64,000 nt of DNA from Vombatus ursinus. Taxonomy: Eukaryota; Chordata; Mammalia; Diprotodontia; Vombatidae. The stretch is taken from contig NW_020954556.1 in assembly GCF_900497805.2 (NCBI RefSeq), positions 60,117,375 through 60,181,374 on the forward strand, given 5' to 3'. The notes beneath the pieces were generated by a model. It saw only the letters and a list, made by a program, of their open reading frames with translations, was not told the DNA's origin and searched no databases. Position numbers and translations under genes: made by a program. Positions 19,346-29,549 of the stretch are shown piece by piece (position 1 is the first letter of the stretch; every line of letters starts with the position of its first letter).

Positions 19346-20160
19346 AATGAATAAAAAGTAATTACCTGTGGAAGGGACTTTTCCAAATATTGTCTCATTT
19401 GATTCTCATAACAGCCCTGGAAGAGGCTATAGAAGGGATCTGTGTTCTCCATAGGTATGTGCATGGATCTCAGAGGCCCTCCCAACTTAGAATTTCTATG
19501 ATTCTAGAAGTCAATGAATGTAAGAAACTCTGTGTACTTGTCTCTGTAAGTATGTGTCTGTGGAAGTGTATGTGTGTGCTTTGCAACAGTATGGTAGCCC
19601 ATTTTCTCTCTCTCTTTCCATCATTTTTAATGTTTTGCTGAAATTTCTCTGAACTAGGGGGTAAATTCCATTGCTTTGTCGGAGGTGTGTGTCATTCAGT
19701 AACTACAGATTTGACTGCTAGCTACTGCATTAGAAGGTACAGTCCCAAACAAAGGATGTCCCATATGTACACATGGAGCTTCAATGGATTCCCTCTCCCC
19801 AGAAAGGAGTCTAAAAAGGTTTAATCAAGGTAGTGCCCTGATCAACTTGATAAGCTTACCGGGGTTTTGAACCATTGTTTAGGACTAAGTGTTTCTCATT
19901 GATTGTTTATCTCATATATATTTTAGATGAAATGATCTGCTTGGGCTCTTATGAACTGTTTGAGGATGATCAAGTTGACCCAGTTTTTGGAGACAAAGCC
20001 TCTCCTTGGAGTATTTCTTGAAAGAGAGCCAGTAGGCCTGCTGGGCCTTCTTTGTGTTTTCCTCCCCACATTTTTTGGCCATTTATCTTTGCTTTTGCCA
20101 TTTTTGGAGGATGTATCAGAAAGCAGCAGAGCTAAGAATTGAGCTGGGCCACAGGGCACA
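19346..20160. other. No gene; short MIR-like remnant at the start
   Basis: A MIR-like phrase (TTGTCTCATTTGATTCTCAT) at 19390; the remainder is mixed sequence. Overlapping short frames on both strands at 19.9-20.2 kb lack motifs. Confidence 0.4.
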
Positions 20161-20164
20161 TGCC

Positions 20165-20350
20165 TGTATCTCTCCCTTCTCCTATACTCACAACAACCCT
20201 GAAAGGAAGGTGCTATTATTATCCTCATTTTACAGATAAGGAAACCGAGGGAGATTGAGGTTAAGTGATTTTCCCAAGGTCACACAGCTGGTAATTGTCT
20301 GTAGCCAGATTTGAATTCATGTCTTCCTGACTTCAGGCCCAGCACTCTAT
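20165..20350 (-). mobile_element. MIR-group SINE, reverse orientation
   Basis: ACAACAACCCTGAAAGGAAG, TCCTCATTTTACAGATAAGG, TTCCCAAGGTCACACAGCTG, ATTTGAATTCATGTCTTCC, GCCCAGCACTCTATCCATTT. Confidence 0.8.
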
Positions 20351-20599
20351 CCATTTCATCAACATATGCATTAAACCATGAGTCTTTTATATTATTTTTG
20401 CTTTTTCTATGGGGTGGAATAAAGGTTGTCCTGGACCCAATATGCATTATTACCTGGTGAACATTTTTCCCCAGGTGCATGGATAGTTACATACATGGTA
20501 AATTCTGAGATTTCCCAAAGGTAACAGTATTGTAGGGGCAATACAAATCAAAAGCATATGATTGAATTTTGGCTTGTATAAGTCCAGAGTTTGGGGCTC

Positions 20600-21240
20600 T
20601 GATTTATAGGTTAAAACCTACCTGACACCCCATTTCTTTGTTTTTGCTACTCTTTTCTCTTATTTCCCATGCCCAGAAGGATTCAACAATTTTGTGGGGG
20701 TCTTGACACTAGCAGGACAAATGACCGAAGGAAAATTGTTGGTGTTTAATCTCCAAGCTGTTTTAAGGTGCCTTCTGCATAAGCAACAGAAGGCCAAGCA
20801 TGAAGTTGCAAGATGAGCTTTAATTGAATTTTGCTGTCTTCATCTGTCATCACCTCATGGCGATCCGTGGCTCCAGGCCCTGGGACGCTGAGGGCCACGG
20901 CCGGCTGCTCCTGCCTGTCGGGTTTTTCTACACAACTCATTGTACTGCTAATGCATCCTTGCTGGGTAATGGCTTTCAAAGAGCCAGTGGGTTCTTGGGC
21001 AGATGGCAGGCACAGAATCAGAGCTGGTGGATGGTTTGGTAACCAGGTGGCATTTCCTTAATTTTTTTTTTTCTGAGGGAAATGCTAATGTGAAAGATGG
21101 GTTCTGGAGTGCCAGACGGACACACCTTGCTTACTGTTCATTGTGACACAAAACCCTGAGTCAGGGCTTCATCTAGGAGACCTCAAGCTCTCCTATATCT
21201 GACACTTCCCCAGTGTGTAAAGACGAAACATTAGGGATTG
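20600..21240. other. Repeat-free island, candidate conserved non-coding element
   Basis: No repeat recognised. Includes a locally GC-rich core (about 20855-20925) next to GCTTTAATTGAATTTTGC, and TGCTAATGCATCC. Overlapping open frames on both strands (20746-21061) carry no motif I can name. Function is inference only. Confidence 0.35.
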
Positions 21241-21244
21241 CTTG

Positions 21245-21450
21245 AATTATTGAAGGGTAGCTTGATATCATGGTTAGAGTGCTGGACATGGAGTCAAGAA
21301 GATGTGAGTTCAAATCCTACCTCAGTCACTTATTGGCTGTGTGACTCTGGGGAAGTCACTTAACCTCTGTTTGCCTCAGTTTCCTCATCTGTCAAATGCT
21401 GGGGATTATTCTCCGTGGTCTCTATATAGTTTTAAATTTATGGTCTTATG
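21245..21450 (+). mobile_element. MIR-group SINE
   Basis: GTTAGAGTGCTGGACATGGA, GTTCAAATCCTACCTCAGTC, ACTTATTGGCTGTGTGACTC, GGGGAAGTCACTTAACCTCT, CAGTTTCCTCATCTGTCAAA. Well preserved. Confidence 0.85.
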
Positions 21451-21464
21451 TGTTAGAGCTGGAA

Positions 21465-21640
21465 ATGTCAGAGTATCACAGATTCAGAGCTGGAATGAAT
21501 CTTTAAGTCCATCCAGGGTAATTCTTTCATTTTACAAATGAGTAGACTGAAGTCTAGGGAGGGAAGTTGACTTTGCGATGGCCACACAGAAGAAATAACT
21601 CTGAGATCCTGTTTTTCTTTACTCAGTCTAGGTAAGACTG
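21465..21640 (-). mobile_element. Old SINE remnant
   Basis: GTCAGAGTATCACAGATTCA, CATTTTACAAATGAGTAGAC, TGAAGTCTAGGGAGGG and GATGGCCACACAG follow the generic 'bring-down' order of old mammalian SINEs in reverse. Confidence 0.45.
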
Positions 21641-21839
21641 CCACACCAGAATGCCTATTCTACAGAAAAGAAACAGTGAAAGTCCACAAACTAGGGAGAT
21701 TTCTTAGTATGATTGGTCATTTCTTGGCAAGATAAGCAAAATTAAAGACAAAAATAATCTCCTTTATCTCCTATGTTTTACTTTTATCAGGTCACTTCTA
21801 AATTAGAGAGTTCAATTGCCTCTTCTGAAAAACAAGGGC

Positions 21840-22080
21840 TATGAAATAGATAAGAATTATGTGTAGTATTTATGCAGCACTTTAAAATGCTTTACAAGTG
21901 TTATCTCATTTTATCATCACGAATATCCTGAGTTAGGCATTATTAGTCCATTCAGCAGATGAAGAAACTGAGGCCAGGAGGCTAAGTAATTGCCCAGGGT
22001 CAGAGAACAAGCAAACATATGAGGCAGTCTTCAAACTCAAGTCTCCTTGACGACAGGTCCAACACATTATCAAGCTATTT
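21840..22080 (-). mobile_element. MIR-group SINE, reverse orientation
   Basis: TTTATGCAGCACTTTAAAAT, GTTATCTCATTTTATCATCA, AGATGAAGAAACTGAGGCC, AATTGCCCAGGGTCAGAG. Confidence 0.75.
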
Positions 22081-22139
22081 AGATTTAATATTTTTAGTGA
22101 AAACACATTTGCATTCACTGTCCTACAGTGGGTTTCCTG

Positions 22140-22430
22140 GTAGTAATAGTAGTAGTAGTAGTAGTAGTACTAGCACTAGTAGTAGTAGTAATACTTATAT
22201 AGTGTCTACTATGTGCCAGGTATTACACTAAGAACTTCATAAATAACTCATTTTATCCTCACAACAACGCTGATAGGTAGAAACTGTCATTACTCCTACT
22301 TTACAGATGAGGAAACTGAGGCAGATAGGATTAAGTGACTTGCTCAGGGTCACATAGCTAGTAAGTGTCTAGTTCCATATTTGAACTCAGATCTTCCTGA
22401 CTCCTCTCCTAGAGCTCCCCTAGACGGTAG
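22140..22430 (-). mobile_element. (TAG)n tract and MIR-group SINE, reverse orientation
   Basis: A TAG-unit tract (22141-22192) abuts the 3' side of a reversed MIR: TACTATGTGCCAGGTATTAC, CTTTACAGATGAGGAAACTG, GACTTGCTCAGGGTCACATA, TTTGAACTCAGATCTTCC. The tract probably grew from the SINE tail. Confidence 0.75.
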
Positions 22431-22639
22431 TGTAGGTCCGTGGAAATATTGTCTCTACAACCCTGTTGATCCCTTCCACAGGGAGGCTTTGGTGTCCAGG
22501 TAGGGTCCAGGGAAGTTTTGTGTCACTGAAGTTGTGTATCTCTGAGGAATCTGCCCAGAAGTTCCATTAGTCCTGAGTTTCATGTGTCCCCATAGACTTA
22601 GGAAACACTAATCTCTGAGTGGGCATGAAATAGTTGGAA

Positions 22640-22945
22640 GAATCCTTTATCTGTAGTCAGGTGATGGTTAGAGCACCAAGCCTGGAGTCAGGAAGACTTG
22701 AGTTCAGATCCAGCCTCAGACATTTACTAGCTGTGTGACTCTGGGCAAATCACTTAACTTCTATTTGTCTCAGTTTCCTCTTCTGTAAAATGGGGACAAT
22801 AATAGCACCTACCTCCCAGGGTTGTTATAAGAATCAAATGAGATAACATTTGTAAAGTGATTAGCACAGTGCCTGGAATATACTAGGTGCTATGTAAATA
22901 TCATCTAATAGTAGTAGTAGTAATAGTACTAGTAGTAGTAGCATG
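22640..22945 (+). mobile_element. Full-length MIR-group SINE with (TAG)n tail
   Basis: GTTAGAGCACCAAGCCTGGA, GTTCAGATCCAGCCTCAGAC, TAGCTGTGTGACTCTGGGCA, TCCTCTTCTGTAAAATGGG, GGTTGTTATAAGAATCAAAT, TAGCACAGTGCCTGGAATAT, then TAG units at 22907-22945. Confidence 0.85.
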
Positions 22946-23129
22946 ACTTTAGGTTGTGATTTTCCCTCTTTCAGCCCTTTTTTGTTACCTCATCAGTGAC
23001 ATGAGGATGTGTGCCTAGACAAGCTCTAAGGTCCTTTCTCACACTTAATCCTAGGATTTCCTTGGTTGGCTTTTAGACTCTTCGGGGAATAAATCCATAT
23101 ATTCAAGATCAAACTATAGGAATAAGGAG

Positions 23130-23310
23130 AAGCCAGAGAAAACCCATTACAGTGGAAAATGCATTGACTCAGATCAAATGATCCAGGTTTGGGACTGTTT
23201 GACCTTGGGCAAGGGACCTAACTTCCCTGCCCCTCAGTTTCCTTATCTGTAAAATGAGGAAATTTTACAAGATGGTTCTTTCCTGTTCTTAGTCTGGGGT
23301 ATTATAATCT
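23130..23310 (+). mobile_element. MIR SINE
   Basis: ATGATCCAGGTTTGGGACTG, TTGACCTTGGGCAAGGGACC, CTCAGTTTCCTTATCTGTAA, AATGAGGAAATTTTACAAGA. Confidence 0.75.
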
Positions 23311-23424
23311 CAAATTGCCTTAAGGTCATGTAGAAATTGCCGTGGTGACTGACTCTTTTGGGGATTTCAGTCCCTTTGATGATCCAAATATTCTATCTTC
23401 TCTACTTCATATCATTCAATTTCG

Positions 23425-24250
23425 TCAATAAAGAAGCATTTATTGAGCATTTTACTATATGCCAGGCACTGAGCTAGGCACTGTGGTTATAAAGATAATC
23501 CCTTCCCTCAAGGAGCTTACATTCCTTTCAGGGAAACAGCACAGCTCTGCTTCACTTAAATCCTTTCACTTGCAAGCCAAGACATCACCCTCCAGATGTC
23601 ATTTGTCCTCTTCTAAAAGAAAGAATGAACAACAACACATATACATATAAATGAATATAAAAATATTACAAAGTAATCTTCTGGGCATTGAGGCAGTGAA
23701 AGGAGACCACTAACCATTGGTGAGGGGTGCTTGGGAAGTGGGTTAGGCCTTATTTGTTAGGTAGGGCATGTGAGATATGAAGAAGGTTAATGATTCCTAA
23801 GAGCCTGGGTGCGGGGGGAGTACATTCCAAGAGTGGCAGAATAACCCAATCCCAAATGCAAAGAGACCGGAGACAGGATCTTGCACATGGGAGACGACAT
23901 GCACCAGATTGGCTAGAGCCCAAAGTGTATGATATGTAGAAATGTGATGGAACAAGATAGGCTAGAGCCAGATTAGGGTGGACTCGTCAGACATTTATGT
24001 TTTGTCCAAGAAATAAGGGAGAATCATTAGAGTTTCTTGAGCAAAGAAGTGGCATAGATTTGTACTTAAAAAATAACTTTCATGTCTTTTATAGTTTGGA
24101 TAGCAGAAGTGAAGAGTGGGGAGAAGCTAGATGGAGAGAGAACAATTTAGAGGCTATGCAATAGTTCAGAAGGAAAGTTGTGAGGGCTTGGACCAGAGTG
24201 ATAGCCATGTGAGTGGAGAGAAGGGCACAGGAGAAATGGGAGAGATATTC
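23425..24250 (+). mobile_element. TTATTAAGC-family repeat, long copy
   Basis: Starts AGCATTTATTGAGCATTTTA, TGCCAGGCACTGAGCTAGGC, CCCTTCCCTCAAGGAGCTTA. After a gap the body follows in family order: GTGGCAGAATAACCC-type insert, ACCAGATTGGCTAGAGCC, GGGAGAATCATTAGAGTTTC, AAGAAGTGGCATAG, GCAATAGTTCAGAAGG, GTGAGGGCTTGGACCAGAGT. No coding frame. About 800 bp, matching the copy at 34.4 kb. Confidence 0.55.
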
Positions 24251-24479
24251 ATCCTCTTTTTTTATGCTCATCACTTCTTTCTGGGAAATGATAGAGTTCA
24301 ATCTGAACTGGTCCATCTGATTTGTCTGAAGACAAAACCACAAACTAGGTTTTTTCCTTTCTTTTTCCCTCTTATCTCCAAGCTAGAGAAATGTTCCATC
24401 TACAGAAACTCTAAGTCCAAAACTAGTATGAGACACCTTGGGAACAAATAACTAGCCACTTGCCATTTTCCCTGAAGAG

Positions 24480-25260
24480 ATGTGGCCTTAGTATAGATTT
24501 ATACAACTCCATTTAGGACCGATGATAGAATATTTGTTTTCCCCCATCACAGAAAACCAAAGAAAAAAATTCATAATAAAATTTTGCAAGTTAGCTGCCA
24601 CTAAGAATAAGCCAGAGAGCACTATAGGAAATGAATTGGGTGCTTTAACTGAATCTTCTCTCAGGACAATAACTCTAATGTAAAGCCAAGGTCTGAGGAG
24701 GTCGCCGGCAAAAAACCCTCCTGGGGCATCTCCGAGGAGAAAGGAAATATTCTTCTCCCTGTCAAGTTCACTTCATGTCCTAATATGTCTGAGGATGTGC
24801 CATGAAAACAGAATGAATACACAGCCCCCATTAGGAATCAAGGTTTAGCTAACAAGGACCATTAAGAAGTCTCTAAGGATCACAAAATTAACCCTCTGTG
24901 AACTCAGTTGAGTCTTTGTTACTAATGCAAGCTGGGGGAGGCAGATTGATCCTAATTGGACCTGAACTAAAATGTCACTTATCATTATATTCAATTTGCA
25001 ATTTAAAAAAAAATTACAATATTACCTTTAAATTGTATATGGGAGCTCATAACTGCTGTCCATTGGGTATAATCTAGAATGATTTCCGCTTTTCCGATAC
25101 CTACACGGCCCCATCTGGAGTCTAGGCTCATTAAACCCCTGGCCAGTGTGAGTTCCACTTAGGAATCAACAGAGTGTGTGATTCTGGCAGCAGCAGAGGT
25201 CCAGATTCTCAATGTGAGCCTCTGGTCAGGGCATTCTTCATAGGCCCAACATTAGCCCTT
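24480..25260. other. Repeat-free island, candidate conserved non-coding element
   Basis: No SINE or LINE landmark for nearly 800 bp. A/T-rich core at 24930-25045 (GATCCTAATTGGACC, CAATTTGCAATTTAAAA) with a run of homeodomain-like words. Function not shown. Confidence 0.4.
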
Positions 25261-25454
25261 CGGTTGTGTTCAAGGGTTTGGTGTTGGGACATTCAGGGTG
25301 TGAATTGAATGTTGGGTACACAGTGTGACCACCCAGTCAGTAAAGTCCCACATTATCCTCTGATTTTGCTTCCCAAACTGCCGAACTAATGAAATATCCC
25401 TTGGGAAAGGGGACTGTAGGGAAGCCATTGCCATATCAGGCCCAAGGTATTTGA

Positions 25455-25665
25455 ATCTTAGATAATGCCTTATGGTTTGCAAAGCACAGTTAATCCATTA
25501 TCTCATCTGATCCTCACAATAACCCTATGGCCTACTGTTCTCTTACTATCCCTGTTTTACAAATGAGGTAAATGAATCTCAGTGCAGGTGGTAAAGTCAC
25601 TTGTCTGGCTTCAGATAGCTGGTAAATAAATAACACAGGCAGGATTATTCCAAGTCCAAGACTAT
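25455..25665 (-). mobile_element. MIR SINE, reverse orientation
   Basis: ATGGTTTGCAAAGCACAGTT, ATTATCTCATCTGATCCTCA, CAATAACCCTATGG, TTTTACAAATGAGGTAAATG. Confidence 0.7.
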
Positions 25666-25794
25666 CTGCTACTCACACTGGAGGATGAGCACATTAGCCC
25701 TTTAGAAGAAGGGACTATGCTTTCTGCTATGTTCTATCCTCCTTCTACCCTCATCCCCAGTTCCAGAACACATAGTAGGTCTTCACAAAAGAGT

Positions 25795-26012
25795 TATAAT
25801 AATAGCATATATTTATATAGCCTGGTGTTTAAAGTGCTTTATGTACGTTGTCCCCAAATTCTCACAATTGCCTTGTAAAATACATATTACAAGTACTATA
25901 ACTTCTACTTTACAGATGAAGACACTGAGGTTTCCTGGGGAAGATCTGGCTTGCCAGGGTCATGTGGTTTATAAGTGGTGGTGGCTCCCACACTGAAACT
26001 CAGGTCTTTTAA
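25795..26012 (-). mobile_element. MIR SINE, reverse orientation, abutting the pentanucleotide array
   Basis: TATTTATATAGCCTGGTGTT, AAAGTGCTTTATGTACG, ACTTTACAGATGAAGACACT, GCCAGGGTCATGTGG, GAAACTCAGGTCTTTT. MIR heads usually continue with 'ctctatccactataccatactgcc', and here the array begins at exactly that position. Confidence 0.7.
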
Positions 26013-26015
26013 TAT

Positions 26016-26674
26016 ACCATACTATACTATACTATGCTATACCATACTGTATCATACTATACTATACTATACTATACTGTACTGTACTGTACTATACTAT
26101 ACTATACTATACCATACCATACCATACCATACCATACCACACTATACTATGCTATACTATACTATACTATACTGTACTGTACTGTACTGTACTGTACTAT
26201 ACCATACTATACTATACTGTACTATACCATACCATACCATACCATATGATACCACACTATACTATGCTATACTATACTATACTATACTATACTATACTAT
26301 ACTATACTATACTNNNNNNNNNNATACTATACTATACTATACTATACTATACTATACTATACTATACTATGCTATACCATACTGTATCATACTATACTAT
26401 ATTATACTATACCATACCATACCATACCATACCATACCATACCATACCATACCATACCATACCATACCATACCATACCATACCATACCATACCATACCAT
26501 ACCATACCATACCACACTGTACTATACTATACCACACTATACTATACTATACTATACTATACTATACTATACTATACTATACTATACTATACTATACTAT
26601 ACTATACTATACTATACTATACTATACTGTACTGTACTATACTATACTATACTATACCATACTATACACTATAC
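26016..26674. repeat. Pentanucleotide satellite (ACTAT/ACCAT/ACTGT)n, about 130 units
   Basis: Every unit from 26016 to about 26665 stays in the same 5-bp phase. Unit types are ACTAT (majority), ACCAT (blocks at 26111-26135, 26226-26245 and 26411-26510), ACTGT (26076-26090, 26171-26195) and rare GCTAT, ATCAT, ACCAC and ATGAT. Rare-unit patterns recur at 335-bp and 115-bp offsets, showing block duplication. The 255-codon open frame across it (TILYY-type) is a by-product. True length is uncertain because of an assembly gap. Confidence 0.95.
26314..26323. other. Assembly gap of 10 N inside the array
   Basis: Ten N bases. The flanks keep the 5-bp phase across the gap, but the length of a gap symbol is often nominal. 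Confidence 0.99.
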
Positions 26675-26877
26675 CAGGGGTGGGGAACCTGCAGCCTCGA
26701 GACCACAAGTGGCCCTCTAGATCTTCAAGTACAGCCCTTTGATTGAATGCAAATTCCACAGAACAAATCCCATTAATAAAAGGATTTGTTCTGTAAAACT
26801 TGGGCCCAGTCAAAAGGCCACACCCAAGAACCTAGAAGACCACATATGTCCTTAAAGCTGCAGGTTCCCCATCCCTG
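26675..26877. mobile_element. hAT-type MITE with 8-bp target duplication
   Basis: Terminal inverted repeats CAGGGGTGGGGAACCTGCAG and, at the other end, CTGCAGGTTCCCCATCCCTG. The 8-bp word CACTATAC stands on both sides (26667-26674 and 26878-26885), the hallmark target-site length of hAT elements. 203 bp, non-coding. Inserted into the pentanucleotide array, so it is younger than the array's start. A diverged relative lies at 48735-48935. Confidence 0.92.
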
Positions 26878-26892
26878 CACTATACTATATTA

Positions 26893-27150
26893 TGGGGCAG
26901 CTAGGTGGTACAATGGATAAAGTGCAGGGCCTGGAATTAGGAAGACTCATCTTCCTGAGTTCAAATCTGGCCTCAGGCATGTACTAGCTATGTGACCCTG
27001 GGCAAGTCACCTAACCCTGTAAGCCTTAATTTCCTCATCTGTAAAATGAGCTGGAGAAGGAAATGGTAAACTACTTCAGTATCTGTGTCAAGAAAACCCC
27101 AAATGGGGTCATGAAGAGTTGAATAAGACTGAAAAGGCTAAACAACAAAA
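26893..27150 (+). mobile_element. Mar1-type CORE-SINE inserted in the array remnant
   Basis: GGGGCAGCTAGGTGGTACAA, GTTCAAATCTGGCCTCAGGC, TGTGACCCTGGGCAAGTCAC, TTTCCTCATCTGTAAAATGA, GGGGTCATGAAGAGTTGAA, AACAACAAAAA tail. ATATTAT flanks it on both sides, and array-like TACTA words resume at 27155-27230. Confidence 0.88.
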
Positions 27151-27235
27151 AATATTATGCTACACTATACTATGATATGACATGATAAAATATAGCATAA
27201 TATAATATAAATTTATTAAACACCATTCTGTTTAA
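27151..27235. repeat. Degenerate outer part of the pentanucleotide array
   Basis: GCTACACTATACTATGATAT and related AT-rich words without strict phase. Likely the older, decayed edge of the same array, cut off by the MITE and SINE. Confidence 0.6.
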
Positions 27236-27239
27236 TATA

Positions 27240-27660
27240 TCAATTAACAAGCACTTATTAAACATCTACTATATGCAAAGTACTAGCGATATAAAAAGAG
27301 CAAAAGACAGTCCTTGTTCTCAAGAAACTCACAATCAAATGGGTGAGATGACACACAAACAAGCTATGTGCCAGATAAATTGGTGTTTATCAACAAAAGG
27401 AAGAAAAAAGGTACCTAGCATTAAAAGGGGGTGTCAGATAAGGCTTCTTGTAGAAGGTGGGATGTTGGCCGAGAGTTGAAGGGAAGCCAGGAGGCTGGAT
27501 GCCAGGAGGGAGAACATCCCAAGCATGTTGGGTAACCCATGAAAATGACCAGAGTCAAGAATCGTGTGTCCTGTACAAGCATGCCCTGGAGTCAGAGAGC
27601 TTGGCATTAGCAACCGGGAAACGTGCAAAGGCTATAAATTAGGACTTGATATTTGGTCTG
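27240..27660 (+). mobile_element. TTATTAAGC-family repeat, extended copy
   Basis: AACAAGCACTTATTAAACAT, CTACTATATGCAAAGTACTA, AGTCCTTGTTCTCAAGAAAC, then body words GGCTTCTTGTAGAAGGTGGG, GAGTTGAAGGGAAGCCAGGA, GAGAACATCCCAAGCATG. About 400 bp of the family. Confidence 0.65.
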
Positions 27661-27934
27661 GTCTGTTGTCTAGACTTAAGAAAGGGATGAATAAATTGTC
27701 AATAATACAGAACAGACTCCAAAGCATTTGATTTTGTACCTTTTTGATCTTTTTGTTTATTTTTGGAAAGTTGGTTGTAAAACATTTACCAGCATACCTG
27801 TGGTCTTGTGCAAGGAACACATGGATGTAACAAATCAGAGATTGTGGACAAACTTGCATATACAGCCACAGAATCATTCTTGGACTTTCTAGCCTCTGAG
27901 TCTTTATTTTCGTTGATTCTTTAATTAAAAATGT
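27661..27934. other. No gene or clear repeat recognised
   Basis: A/T-rich unique-looking sequence. Confidence 0.35.
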
Positions 27935-28035
27935 CCGTCTTCCCTTTCATTTACATGAATCCTACCTATCCTTCAAGATCTAGCAGAAGAGGGGTTCCAC
28001 CTCATATCAAATTTTGAAGGAATCATATCAGATAC
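27935..28035 (+). mobile_element. L2 LINE fragment
   Basis: CCTACCTATCCTTCAAGATC and TAGCAGAAGAGGGGTTCCAC correspond to the 'cttcaaggctcaactcaaatgccacctcc' segment of L2. Short. Confidence 0.45.
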
Positions 28036-28069
28036 CTGTATAACCCAATCATTGTGATTATTGACAGGC

Positions 28070-28230
28070 ATCCTGATTTATTAGAAAGAGAATTCAGCTT
28101 GGAGTCAGAGGACCTGGGTTCAAGTCTTGCCTGTGGAATCATGGGAAAATTATTCCACCCTTTTGAGTCTCAGTTTCTTCATCTGTAAAATGAGAATGAC
28201 AAAATTTGCACTGTTAGTCTCACAGTATTG
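28070..28230 (+). mobile_element. MIR SINE
   Basis: AGCTTGGAGTCAGAGGACCT, GGGTTCAAGTCTTGCCTGTG, GTCTCAGTTTCTTCATCTGT, AAAATGAGAATGAC. Confidence 0.75.
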
Positions 28231-28300
28231 GTATGATAGTCAACTTGAAGTAATAGCAAGAAAATATTTCATAACCACAAAATACCAGAAAAATACCCAC

Positions 28301-28302
<2 letters not shown>

Positions 28303-28332
<30 letters not shown>

Positions 28333-28345
28333 GTATCATCATCAA
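28303..28345. repeat. (CAT)n microsatellite
   Basis: About a dozen CAT units with one interruption. The HHHHHHH frame here is spurious. Confidence 0.95.
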
Positions 28346-29165
28346 TATTCACTTTTAACAATTTTACTGTGTCCTTCAGCCTTTGTTCTGAGGAAGGTTC
28401 TGGCCAATAGCTAGGCTGAAGCTAATCTTGAAGATAGGTGTGGGATATCTTATGAGGACAACAGACAAGGAAAGAGACACCTGGGATGAGAAACCCCACT
28501 AGTAATTCTGGGGCAAACTAGCAAATTAGCCAGGTTATTGAAGCCCAGTATTTTTGGTTGTTGAACTCTTTGGATAAATGCTGCACCATTTCTGTTGTCT
28601 TTATGAGTAAAGAAAGACCTGGTCTCAGGGGATATATTTAACAGCAAATTTCCTAAAAGACTACTTCATCCTGCAAGAAAGAGTTGTTTTTATCATTTTA
28701 TGTTATCTCATGAAACACTCTTGAGGCCCTATTCACTCCAGAGCCCCTGCATTTCTTCATAAGTAAGAAATAGATTGGACGCAACCTTGACTGCTGAAGA
28801 TCTGATACTGTATTAATGCTTTTTTTTTTTTTTTGCGGGTGTTCAGAGATTATTTGATTTAAAAGTTAAGCTCGCCTTGGAAAAGTTTCCCTGTGGTTCA
28901 TCCCCAACCTTTGATGCTTGCATTTTCAGCCAGTGAGTTGGAGGAAGGCCTCTTTTAAGAATTCCCTTTATTAGAAGATAACCAGCATTAATTAGCAATG
29001 TAGCAGTGCCCTGATAGGCCTGCTCAGTGCAGATAGAGCTAAAAATACAAATATTATGGCTCCATTCCAAGGAGATATTAACTCTGATGGAACTATCCTT
29101 TATGTAACAACAGAAAGATCTCTGTCCTCCCTCTTTAGGCTGTAATCTCAAACTGCTGGATTCAC
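28346..29165. other. Repeat-poor island, candidate conserved non-coding element in its right half
   Basis: No repeat recognised apart from a T run at 28821. The 28850-29160 part contains AACCAGCATTAATTAGCAAT (TTAATTAG at 28988-28995), a strong homeodomain-type core, and CCTTTATTAGAAGATAACC. Function is inference. Confidence 0.4.
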
Positions 29166-29549
29166 TGTTGAAATATCTCTTTGGTCAGAGTGAGTTATTA
29201 TTGCTATCATTATCACTGAGTTCTATGGGACTGAGGCCCTCAAGGCAAGTGTTGACTGGACTGCCTGTCTTCATGGAACTGGTATCAAAGATAAGGGGTG
29301 GGGGCAACCGGCTCTCTGGCGGCCAATCAGGGATCTCTAGCAGGAAGACACCCCTCAAAAGAGAATGAGTACTGGCAAACAGAGGTGAAAAACCATGGGA
29401 AAGTACTTGGAGTCTTTCAGAAACAGCTTGCTGCTACCATGACTTAGCCACGAGGAACAGATACTGGGACACAAGCTGAACAGGTACTTTGGGGGTCCCC
29501 AAAATATTCTTTCACCTAAAAAAAAATAATTTCCTTCAAAATAAGGTTG

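Noticed and set aside
22141-22945. Regular TAG-unit tracts resembling a repeat-spacer array
   Set aside because: Trinucleotide tails of two SINEs. No spacers of uniform length, and a CRISPR array is not expected in a vertebrate genome.
25975-26742. Longest open frame of the window (255 codons, TILYY-type repeats)
   Set aside because: It is the translation of the pentanucleotide array. A 5-bp unit in steady phase without stops gives an open frame automatically, and it runs through N bases.
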